DNA of 20,743 nucleotides from positions 1 to 20,743 of IMG/VR virus record IMGVR_UViG_3300029261_000187; one strand, written 5' to 3'. The position numbers and the translations under genes were made by a program. The stretch's first letter is position 1. Every line of letters starts with the position of its first letter. The notes below the pieces were generated by a model. It saw nothing but the letters and a program-made list of their open reading frames with translations, was not told where the DNA came from and searched no databases. Below are positions 7,652-13,722 of the stretch, piece after piece. Source of the DNA: a virus.

Positions 7652-7931
7652 CCCAAATGTCACAGGAGACATAGCAGAATACTACTCAATAACTTACCTT
7701 TTAGATCAGGGGCTTCATGTCTATAGAAACGCTTGTTGCACAGGTCCCGTTGATCTTATTGCTATGGATGGAAGCGGGGCCATCACTCTTATTGATGTTA
7801 AAACTATACGACCAGAGAGGGATTATAATGTCGCCTCTGTTCGTTCACCTTTGCAGAAAAAGCTCGGCGTTCAACTCCTTAGTTTTGACGCTACGACACG
7901 GGGCTTTAGCTGGAAAAATCATCGTGATTAA
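7536..7931 (+). CDS. Putative PD-(D/E)XK nuclease-like protein, 131 aa
   Basis: The conserved part starts about residue 41. GDIAE (Glu48), GPVDLIA (Asp73) and LIDVKT (Asp87-x-Lys89) have the order and spacing of the catalytic Glu...Asp...(D/E)xK of PD-(D/E)XK nucleases such as archaeal Holliday-junction resolvase-like and group I intron-type endonuclease families. ATG 7536 has GAGG six bases upstream; the only nearby in-frame alternative is TTG 7542. No usable start codon exists after the end of the polymerase gene, so the first 39 codons are read from polymerase coding DNA in another frame. Overlapping ORFs in the third frame are less convincing. A role in recombination or DNA processing is inferred from fold and neighbours only. 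Confidence 0.75.
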   Translation: MTLDYSASKQLNFLDSITPSDFHSAESTRSEQTGRRHTDPNVTGDIAEYYSITYLLDQGLHVYRNACCTGPVDLIAMDGSGAITLIDVKTIRPERDYNVASVRSPLQKKLGVQLLSFDATTRGFSWKNHRD

Positions 7932-7952
7932 CTACTTGCATATGTGGAACAA

Positions 7953-8642
7953 ATGAGTAGACGTAAAAAAGAACTGAAAAATAAATTCACAACTGAACGT
8001 GAGATCAACAGAACCCAACTGGTCGCAATGACTGACAAGCAGAAGGACTACATAAACTGCATACATACCCATGATCAGATCATCTCTGTGGGTTGTGCTG
8101 GAACAGGTAAAACTTATGTAGCTGCCACCATAGCAGCAGACTTATTTCGGCGCAAAAAAATCAGCAAGATTGTACTGACACGGCCCAACGTGGCCTCTGG
8201 TAGATCACTTGGATTTTTTAAAGGTACTATAGAAGAGAAGATGGAGCCGTGGGTGGCACCATTTACTGAGGTTCTAAAGAAGCATCTAGGTGATGCGTCC
8301 TTTGAGATTGCACGTAAGAACCAAGACATTGAGATCGTACCTCTTGAGGTAATGCGTGGCCGAAGTTTCAACGAGGCCTTCGTAGTTTTAGATGAGGCAC
8401 AGAACACCACCATTGGTGAGATGAAAATGTTTCTTACCCGTATTGGTGAGGGGACAACATTAATCATCAACGGTGACATTGCTCAGAGTGACCTCAAGGA
8501 AACCAGTGGTCTTGCCAAGGTCATCCACATGACCAAGCGGCACTCAATGCCCATACCAATAATAGAGTTCACAGAAGATGATATCGTTAGGTCCGACATC
8601 TGCGCGATGTGGATCAGGGCGTTCAACAAGGAGGGCCTGTAG
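7953..8642 (+). CDS. phoH: PhoH-like P-loop ATPase
   Basis: A PhoH-family ATPase, common in marine phages; its role in infection is not settled. Numbered from ATG 7953 (229 aa): Walker A GCAGTGKT at 47-54, Walker B FVVLDEAQN with Asp147-Glu148, and the family blocks KIVLTRPNV, GRSFNEAF and LIINGDIAQSDL. The first 30 residues are basic and Lys/Arg-rich. GTG 7944 could add three residues. Ribosome site is weak (GGAA). It starts 21 bases after the nuclease-like gene and ends two bases before the next ATG-containing overlap. The name comes from E. coli phosphate-starvation genes, but nothing in this sequence shows phosphate control. Confidence 0.93.
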   Translation: MSRRKKELKNKFTTEREINRTQLVAMTDKQKDYINCIHTHDQIISVGCAGTGKTYVAATIAADLFRRKKISKIVLTRPNVASGRSLGFFKGTIEEKMEPWVAPFTEVLKKHLGDASFEIARKNQDIEIVPLEVMRGRSFNEAFVVLDEAQNTTIGEMKMFLTRIGEGTTLIINGDIAQSDLKETSGLAKVIHMTKRHSMPIPIIEFTEDDIVRSDICAMWIRAFNKEGL

Positions 8643-8804
8643 ATGGCTGCACGTAAACAACCACCACCATTAAAAGAAAAGACATGCCCAAAGTGTGAGG
8701 AACTAACCAAGGTTTTATGGGACCTTCGCCGCCTAGCTAACTTTGGAAACGACCAGTTCAATATGGTTGTACGCATGAAGATTGATGAGGTCCTATGTCA
8801 ATAA
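8643..8804 (+). CDS. Small hypothetical protein, 53 aa
   Basis: ATG 8643 directly follows the PhoH stop codon; GGAGG at 8630-8634 is a good ribosome site. The protein starts MAARKQPPP, has one CPKC pair (Cys15 and Cys18) and a basic helical middle (LTKVLWDLRRLANFG). A single CxxC could be half of a zinc site, which would need a dimer. It overlaps the next membrane-protein gene by ten bases. No homolog recognised. The tight coupling and ribosome site support a real gene. Confidence 0.65.
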   Translation: MAARKQPPPLKEKTCPKCEELTKVLWDLRRLANFGNDQFNMVVRMKIDEVLCQ

Positions 8805-8983
8805 CTTTTGCCCTGCATTTAATTGTTTCATGTGCGTTCTTTGTCGTTTCGATGGCCTTGAGTTTCAAGTTCATTGTCGAGGCTGTGCTTGAGTACAAAC
8901 AAGTAACGACTGGTATTAAAGTAGTAACAGAAAGGGAAAGCCGTGAAGCAGAAGATAAAGAAGACGGTTCTACTGGATGGTGA
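8795..8983 (+). CDS. Small membrane protein, 62 aa, unknown function
   Basis: ATG 8795 has GATGAGG upstream and overlaps the preceding gene. Residues 3-23 form one hydrophobic segment (ALHLIVSCAFFVVSMAL), followed by a short helix and a charged, Glu/Lys/Arg-rich C-terminal tail of about 20 residues. The final 41 bases overlap the exonuclease gene in another frame. One membrane segment plus a charged tail fits several small phage proteins, including some holin or spanin parts, but nothing specific identifies it. Confidence 0.65.
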   Translation: MSITFALHLIVSCAFFVVSMALSFKFIVEAVLEYKQVTTGIKVVTERESREAEDKEDGSTGW

Positions 8984-9716
8984 CATCCTTGTTTACCAAG
9001 CAGCCACAGTATGTGAGGAGCCTGTTGATTGGGGTGACGGTCTCTGGACCCTACACGCCCATGAACAGGACGCCTTAGCATCCTTCATCAGCCAGTATGC
9101 CACGGTGTGGGAAGGTACTAACGCTGATGATGTAAAGATATTCATCACAGGTCCAAAGAACTACAGGAAAGATGTTCTCCCAGACTACAAGGGTAACAGG
9201 ACAGACAAGCGTAAGCCCCTGCTACTGAAGTGGTTACGTGAACATCTCCTAGAGAACTATGACGCCATCATGCTTGAGAACATTGAGGCTGATGATGCCA
9301 TAGGTATCTACTCAAGCATTACAAACTGCGTAATTGTAAGTAAAGATAAGGACCTCCTTACAATCTCAGGAACGCATTGGGATAAAGACAAAGGCTTCTT
9401 TGAGGTTACCCAAGAGGAAGCAGACTACAATCTTCATATGCAAATCTTAACAGGTGATGCGACTGACAACTATAAAGGTTGTGCAGGAGTAGGCCCAGTG
9501 AAGGCAGCTAAAATATTAGCACAGGACATGGACCCTTGGGATGCCATTGTTGGTGCTTTTGACAAGGCTGGCTTTGGAGAGAGTGAGGCCATCGTACAGG
9601 CCAGATGTGCGCGTATCCTTCGACCAAATGAATATAACTTTGATACAAAAGAGGCCCAACTGTGGACACCAAAGACAACATCAACAAACCAGATCATTAC
9701 ACCAACGGCGGCATAG
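8943..9716 (+). CDS. 6: 5'-3' exonuclease (flap-endonuclease family), gp6-like
   Basis: Degrades host DNA and removes RNA primers in T7-like phages. At 257 aa it is a little shorter than T7 gp6 (300). Metal-binding acids appear in order: Asp12 and Asp14 (LLDGD), Glu115-Asp117-Asp118 (EADDA), Asp135 and Asp137 (SKDKD), Asp172 and Asp175 (GDATDN). The basic YKGNR at 82-86 is the typical arch motif, and GCAGVGPVKAAKIL (179-192) is the helix-hairpin-helix-type DNA-binding motif. GTG 8943 lies just after AAAGGGAAAG, a good ribosome site. It overlaps genes at both ends (41 and 55 bases). Confidence 0.94.
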   Translation: MKQKIKKTVLLDGDILVYQAATVCEEPVDWGDGLWTLHAHEQDALASFISQYATVWEGTNADDVKIFITGPKNYRKDVLPDYKGNRTDKRKPLLLKWLREHLLENYDAIMLENIEADDAIGIYSSITNCVIVSKDKDLLTISGTHWDKDKGFFEVTQEEADYNLHMQILTGDATDNYKGCAGVGPVKAAKILAQDMDPWDAIVGAFDKAGFGESEAIVQARCARILRPNEYNFDTKEAQLWTPKTTSTNQIITPTAA

Positions 9717-9889
9717 AGTGCATCGACTACATGAAGGATAACATGACGCCCATTATGTACATGGGGTACTTGGAAGGGGCCACTAAGAAGTACCTTCATA
9801 GGTATCGGTACAAGGGCCAGCCTGTCGAGGACCTAAAGAAAGCACGGTGGTACTTACATGCACTTATCAAAGAGATGGAGGGTAAATGA
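9662..9889 (+). CDS. DUF3310 family protein (T7 gp1.7-related family)
   Basis: The 75 aa show the DUF3310 pattern: NKPDHYTNGGIECIDYM, then GYLEGATKKYLHRY and EDLKKARWYLHALI. The family includes proteins related to T7 gp1.7, reported as a nucleotide kinase, and is often annotated that way; whether this short version has activity is unknown. GTG 9662 has AGAGG eight bases upstream and lies inside the exonuclease gene (55-base overlap). It opens the nucleotide-metabolism block, which supports a role in nucleotide supply. Confidence 0.85.
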   Translation: MDTKDNINKPDHYTNGGIECIDYMKDNMTPIMYMGYLEGATKKYLHRYRYKGQPVEDLKKARWYLHALIKEMEGK

Positions 9890-10137
9890 GCTTCACCATT
9901 ATTAGTCAAGCAGGGTGTCGCTATTGTCGCATGGCACTCGTCCACCTTCAAATCACAGATCGAGGTGCAAAAGTTTATGACATCGATGATCGACCTTGGC
10001 TCAAGACCTTGATGGGTCAGGCAGGGTTAAAATCAGTACCCCAAATCTACAGTCCCCAAGGTGATCACATCGGCGGCTTCGATGAGTTGGTGGAGTGGAA
10101 GGGTTACAGTCAAGCAGGAGCAAGATCATCCAAGTAA
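9886..10137 (+). CDS. Glutaredoxin
   Basis: A small dithiol reductant of the thioredoxin fold, 83 aa. The active site is CRYC at 11-14 after the first strand (FTIISQAGCRYC), with the cis-proline at Pro52 (KSVPQIY) and the GGFDEL glutathione-binding turn at 63-68, all at the usual distances. ATG 9886 overlaps the preceding stop (ATGA) and follows GGAGGG. It precedes thyX, mazG and the ribonucleotide reductase gene. Class II reductase needs an external dithiol to recycle its C-terminal cysteines, so serving that enzyme is a reasonable inference, as for T4 NrdC. Confidence 0.93.
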   Translation: MSFTIISQAGCRYCRMALVHLQITDRGAKVYDIDDRPWLKTLMGQAGLKSVPQIYSPQGDHIGGFDELVEWKGYSQAGARSSK

Positions 10138-10772
10138 AATTACTAGACAGTATGGGGTCTGACCTAACAGTTTGTAATGCAGCACGGGTGAGTTTTGGTA
10201 AGCAGACTGATTGGAACCCTGAGTTGCAAGGATTATGCACTAACCTGTTACCTAGGGACAGTAACCTAATCAGGTTCCTAGCCAAGCATGGTCACTACAG
10301 TCCTTTCGGACATTCCTTTGCCAGCTTTTTCGTCAAAGCACCCATCTACGTTCATGCACAGCTTTTGAAGCATAAGTTTTTGAGAGCCAATACCATCAGC
10401 CGTAGGTACGTGGACAGTGAGCCTGAGTTCTATGAGCCTGAGGTGTGGAGAGGCAGGGCTGCTAACGTCAAGCAGGGTAGTAGTGATGAAGAGGTTAAGG
10501 ATGTGAATGTCAGGACAATCCACAACGTCATCTTAGGGGTCTACAAGCACCTATTAGACAGGGGTGTTTGTCCAGAACAGGCGAGAGGTATCTTGCCCCA
10601 ATCCACCTACACTGAGTGGTGGTGGTCTGGTTCCTTAGATGCTTGGGCTGACATGGCCCGACTGCGCTGCAAGCCTGATGCTCAAGCTGAAACAAGATTT
10701 GTCGCAGAAAAAATTAGCACAGCTATGGAAGAGAAATTCCCTGTTAGCTGGCAAGCCCTGATGGAGAACTGA
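10095..10772 (+). CDS. thyX: Flavin-dependent thymidylate synthase ThyX
   Basis: Makes dTMP from dUMP using FAD and methylene-tetrahydrofolate. Family features from the GTG start: VKLLDSMGSDLTVCNAARVSF near the N-terminus, a GHYSPFGH block (66-73), and the signature region KHKFLRANTISRRY at 92-105, which fits RHR-X7-S with both arginines replaced by lysine; Ser102 is kept. The C-terminal LRCKPDAQAETR matches the ThyX LR...AQ.E.R motif. The start is uncertain: GTG 10095 (225 aa, 43-base overlap with glutaredoxin) has no clear ribosome site, whereas AGGAG at 10116-10120 lies seven bases before ATC 10128, where homologs usually begin. ATG 10152 would cut a conserved strand. Confidence 0.92.
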   Translation: MEGLQSSRSKIIQVKLLDSMGSDLTVCNAARVSFGKQTDWNPELQGLCTNLLPRDSNLIRFLAKHGHYSPFGHSFASFFVKAPIYVHAQLLKHKFLRANTISRRYVDSEPEFYEPEVWRGRAANVKQGSSDEEVKDVNVRTIHNVILGVYKHLLDRGVCPEQARGILPQSTYTEWWWSGSLDAWADMARLRCKPDAQAETRFVAEKISTAMEEKFPVSWQALMEN

Positions 10773-10773
10773 C

Positions 10774-11169
10774 TTGGCGAAATGGGATATAAAGAAAATA
10801 GAACAGGCGTTTAGTAAAGGAACTACAATCTACCAAGATCACATAGCCCCCGCCCTCACCTTGAATGACTACCAGAACAGGGCGCACAAGACAGCCATAT
10901 ACCCTGTGAACAAAGGCTTAGAGTACCTGATTACAGGCCTAGCAGCAGAGGTTGGTGAGGTCTCAGGGAAGGTAGCTAAGTACTACCGCAAGGACGGTGA
11001 GTTCCCAAAGCAAGATGTACTGGATGAACTGGGGGATGTACTCTGGTTCGTTGCTGAACTTTCAACATTACTAGGCTCACCTCTAAGCAAAGTGGCGATG
11101 GGTAATATAGACAAATTAGCGTCACGCAAAGAGCGCGGCGTTCTCAAAGGTAGCGGAGACAATCGATGA
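10774..11169 (+). CDS. mazG: MazG-like nucleotide pyrophosphohydrolase
   Basis: All-alpha NTP pyrophosphatase family, 131 aa, one MazG domain. The metal-binding motifs are EVGE (Glu59, Glu62) and, after a basic KYYRK stretch, DELGD (Glu85, Asp88) with LWFVAEL following. Such proteins remove non-canonical nucleotides or adjust the dNTP pool; in marine phages an effect on host (p)ppGpp has been proposed but is debated. The start is TTG 10774, with GGAG seven bases upstream, one base after the thyX stop. The 3' end overlaps the reductase start by four bases (ATGA). Confidence 0.9.
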   Translation: MAKWDIKKIEQAFSKGTTIYQDHIAPALTLNDYQNRAHKTAIYPVNKGLEYLITGLAAEVGEVSGKVAKYYRKDGEFPKQDVLDELGDVLWFVAELSTLLGSPLSKVAMGNIDKLASRKERGVLKGSGDNR

Positions 11170-13133
11170 CTAATAATTATACACCTGACACACGCGCACA
11201 GGTAATCACACGCAGAACATACAACCGCCCTTTGAATAAAGAAGGCACTGAGTTTGAAAGCTGGGGCCAAACAATAGATCGTGTAGTATCACACCAACGC
11301 TGGTTGTGGGAACGCGCAAAAGGTGGGGAATTAAATCAGCTTGAGAACCATGAGCTAGAAGAGTTAAGAGAACTCTTTATGAAACGAATTGGCTTAACAT
11401 CAGGGCGCACACTATGGCTTGGTGGTACTGACGTAGCGAAGCACAGAGAGGCCTCACAGTTTAACTGTAGCTTTGCGCGGGTCGAGACCATCCACAATGT
11501 AGTTGATGGCTTCTGGCTCCTCCTACAGGGGTGTGGCGTAGGCTTTGAACCAATCACTGGGAACTTGAATGGCTTTACCAAGCCAGTAAAAATTGAGACA
11601 GTACGATCCACACGGGACAGCCGTGGTTATGACAACAACAATGAACATTATGTTGGAGATAGCTGGCGTCTAGAAGTGGGAGACAGTGCAGAGGCTTGGG
11701 CTAAGAGTGTTGGTAAGCTCTTGGCTATGAAAAAGCCTGTAAAGAAGATCATCCTAGACTTCACACAAATCCGACCCGCTGGTGAACGCTTGTCTGGTTA
11801 TGGTTGGATTAGTTCTGGGGATGCGACAATCTCTGTGGCCTTCAAAGCTATTGCAGAACTATTAAACAAACGCGCTGGGCAACTCTTAACGTGTATGGAT
11901 ATCTTGGATGTTATGAACTGGCTAGGCACATGCTTATCTAGCCGCCGTAGTGCTGAGATTGCCTTGATGTCTTATGGTTCTCCTGAGTGGAGGAAGTTTG
12001 CTAGAGCTAAGAAAGACCACTGGATAGACAACCCACAGAGAGCGCAGTCTAATAACAGTCTTGTGTTCTATAAGAAGCCTAGCTTGGACGAACTGACAGA
12101 AATCTTTGATATCATGGAAGACGCTGGGGGATCAGAGCCAGCCTTCATTAATGGAGAAGAAGCCACGCGCCGTGCGCCTTGGTTTGCTGGCGTAAATCCT
12201 TGTGCAGAGATACTTTTAGGTAATGCAAATTTTTGCAATTTAGTAGAGTTTGACCTTAACAAGGTTAATGGGTGGGACTTTAAAGAAGTTGAGGATTCAC
12301 TGCGTATCTTAGCACGGGCAAACTACCGACAGACCTGTGTGAACCTAGACGATGGTATCCTTCAAAGGTCATGGCATGAGCTAAATGAGTTCCTTAGACT
12401 TACAGGTGTGGGCTTAACAGGTATCGTTACTTGGGAACACCATGAGAGCGGTTGGCATCTACAGCAGTTGCGTAAGGCAGCACAGATGGGCGCACATTCA
12501 ATGGCTGACGAACTAAAGCTACCGCGCTCTAAGGCAGTAACCACAGTCAAGCCAAGTGGAACCCTTTCAAAGATAATGTCAACTACTGAGGGGGTGCATA
12601 AACCGTTAGGTAAATACATCTTTAACAATGTGAGGTTTAGCAAACATGATCCACTTGTGGAAATACTCAAGGCGGGTAATTACAGGGTTTGGACTGATCC
12701 TTATAGCGATGACGCTGTGCTTGCTACCTTCCCTGTTGCTTATGATAATGTTGAATTTACCAATGTAGACGGTAAAGAAGTTAACATGGAAAGTGCTGTT
12801 GATCAGCTAAATCGTTACAAGAAAATGATCACCTATTATGTTGACCACAACTGTTCAGTCACGATCAGTTACTCACCAGATGAAGTACCAAGTATCATCC
12901 AATGGTTGCGAGTAAACTGGGATAACTATGTGGGGGTGAGCTTCATCTACCGAAACGATCCTACCAAGACTGCGGAAGATTTAGGCTACCCATATCTCCC
13001 ACAGGAAGTTGTAACCAAGACAACCTTTGATGCTTATTCAGCTTCACTGCTACCCATCAATATAGACAATGCCAACACCCTTGAAGAGTTTGAGGACGAA
13101 GGCTGTGCAACGGGGGCTTGCCCAATCAAATGA
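11166..13133 (+). CDS. Class II (adenosylcobalamin-dependent) ribonucleotide reductase
   Basis: Reduces ribonucleotides to deoxyribonucleotides with a B12 cofactor. The 655 aa look like the monomeric Lactobacillus leichmannii triphosphate reductase (739 aa). Key residues keep that spacing: Asn344, Cys346 and Glu348 in NPCAEI (N406, C408, E410), redox pair Cys101 and Cys357 (C119, C419; the 11-residue gap to the thiyl cysteine is identical) and C-terminal Cys647 and Cys652 (C731, C736). PSGTLSKIMSTTEGVHK is the usual substrate-phosphate block. No second-subunit gene follows, as expected for class II. It is coupled to mazG by ATGA and to the next small gene the same way. The enzyme requires host or environmental cobalamin. 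Confidence 0.94.
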   Translation: MTNNYTPDTRAQVITRRTYNRPLNKEGTEFESWGQTIDRVVSHQRWLWERAKGGELNQLENHELEELRELFMKRIGLTSGRTLWLGGTDVAKHREASQFNCSFARVETIHNVVDGFWLLLQGCGVGFEPITGNLNGFTKPVKIETVRSTRDSRGYDNNNEHYVGDSWRLEVGDSAEAWAKSVGKLLAMKKPVKKIILDFTQIRPAGERLSGYGWISSGDATISVAFKAIAELLNKRAGQLLTCMDILDVMNWLGTCLSSRRSAEIALMSYGSPEWRKFARAKKDHWIDNPQRAQSNNSLVFYKKPSLDELTEIFDIMEDAGGSEPAFINGEEATRRAPWFAGVNPCAEILLGNANFCNLVEFDLNKVNGWDFKEVEDSLRILARANYRQTCVNLDDGILQRSWHELNEFLRLTGVGLTGIVTWEHHESGWHLQQLRKAAQMGAHSMADELKLPRSKAVTTVKPSGTLSKIMSTTEGVHKPLGKYIFNNVRFSKHDPLVEILKAGNYRVWTDPYSDDAVLATFPVAYDNVEFTNVDGKEVNMESAVDQLNRYKKMITYYVDHNCSVTISYSPDEVPSIIQWLRVNWDNYVGVSFIYRNDPTKTAEDLGYPYLPQEVVTKTTFDAYSASLLPINIDNANTLEEFEDEGCATGACPIK

Positions 13134-13279
13134 CAATCTTTCTCTGGTGGCTCGTAGGGGCCGTACTGGGGTTGTGCCTAGGCTTCTTGATTGGAGTCTG
13201 GGCGTACCATCAATCCAAGTATTTAACAGACCTCTATAGAACAGATGCCCATTCGTTTAATAAAGGACACTATCGGTAA
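13130..13279 (+). CDS. Small single-span membrane protein, 49 aa
   Basis: ATG 13130 overlaps the reductase stop (ATGA), the coupling used by several genes here, and the stop is TAA 13277-13279. Residues 4-26 form one strong hydrophobic segment rich in Trp, Leu and Gly (FLWWLVGAVLGLCLGFLIG). The tail is hydrophilic and slightly basic, which suggests an N-out, C-in placement. The second phage promoter lies within its last codons. It could be a holin-like or accessory lysis protein, since none else is visible, but size and topology alone do not prove this. Confidence 0.65.
   Translation: MTIFLWWLVGAVLGLCLGFLIGVWAYHQSKYLTDLYRTDAHSFNKGHYR
13258..13275 (+). promoter_or_regulatory. Phage RNA polymerase promoter, T7/SP6 type (P2)
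   Basis: TAATAAAGGACACTATCG matches P1 at 16 of 18 positions; the differences are at -11 and -1. It lies in the 3' end of the small membrane-protein gene and directly before the virion gene block, where T7 has late promoters. +1 would be G13275, only ten bases before ATG 13285, so the leader is very short and the ribosome site GGTAAG would begin at +1. The C at -1 is unusual for this family and may weaken it. Confidence 0.7.
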
Positions 13280-13284
13280 GACAC

Positions 13285-13470
13285 ATGAATATAATAGATA
13301 TTGAAAGCCAAAAGCTTACTAATGCTTTGATACTTAGGAATGAGTTAAAAAAGATATTCTCAGATACTCTTCCCAGAACAGAGCTTTCTAGCTTTCAACT
13401 TGGGAAACTTGTTGGAAGCCAAATGGTCTTAGATAAGATCGATGAAATACTAAAAATAGAAAAAGGTTAA
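13285..13470 (+). CDS. Hypothetical protein, 61 aa
   Basis: ATG 13285 follows GGTAAG; it is the first gene behind promoter P2. The protein is predicted helical (MNIIDIESQKLTNALILRNELKKIF, then a Pro break, then SQMVLDKIDEILKIEKG), with mixed charge, no cysteine and no membrane segment. Its place before the gp7.3-like gene and portal suggests a virion-assembly or late role, as with T7 genes 6.7-7, but no homology is recognised. Confidence 0.75.
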   Translation: MNIIDIESQKLTNALILRNELKKIFSDTLPRTELSSFQLGKLVGSQMVLDKIDEILKIEKG

Positions 13471-13476
13471 TTGCTT

Positions 13477-13710
13477 ATGTGCTTTGGAAATAAATCCCCA
13501 GCCGCGCCAGTAACCCCAAAGGTTACAGCAAGCCCCGCAGCGGGGCCAAAGAATAATAATCCAGAATTAGAATTAGCAGCGGTGGATACAGATTCCTCCG
13601 AAAAGAACAAGCAGCGAAAAGGTAAACGAGGCTTGCGTGTAAGTCAGAAAAATAACGCAATCGGAACACCAACCAACGGTGCTGTTTCCCTTAATATACC
13701 TGTAAAATAA
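13477..13710 (+). CDS. gp7.3-like head-tail/virion protein
   Basis: Small basic, low-complexity protein of 77 aa from ATG 13477 (TTG 13471 would add two residues). It begins MCFGNKSPAAP, continues with an Ala/Pro/Asn-rich middle, and ends with a Lys/Arg-rich GKRGLRVSQKN and a final NGAVSLNIPVK. T7 gp7.3 ends in a comparable pattern (GKKSLSV...GGINI) and lies in the same place, just upstream of portal; many podoviruses carry a short protein with this MC...LNIP frame. A role in tail assembly or host adsorption is inferred from that. Confidence 0.7.
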   Translation: MCFGNKSPAAPVTPKVTASPAAGPKNNNPELELAAVDTDSSEKNKQRKGKRGLRVSQKNNAIGTPTNGAVSLNIPVK

Positions 13711-13722
13711 GGAGTATTTTGA

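Noticed and set aside
7717-7956. 79-codon + strand frame overlapping the nuclease-like gene
   Set aside because: The other frame holds the GDIAE...GPVDLIA...IDVKT motif set and a good start; this one is Leu-rich with no motif.
2379-12661. Repeated 12-mer TCCACTTGTGGA at 2379-2390 and 12650-12661
   Set aside because: About a dozen 12-base matches are expected by chance in 20 kb; the second copy is inside RNR coding sequence. The first could be a small hairpin but has no T run.
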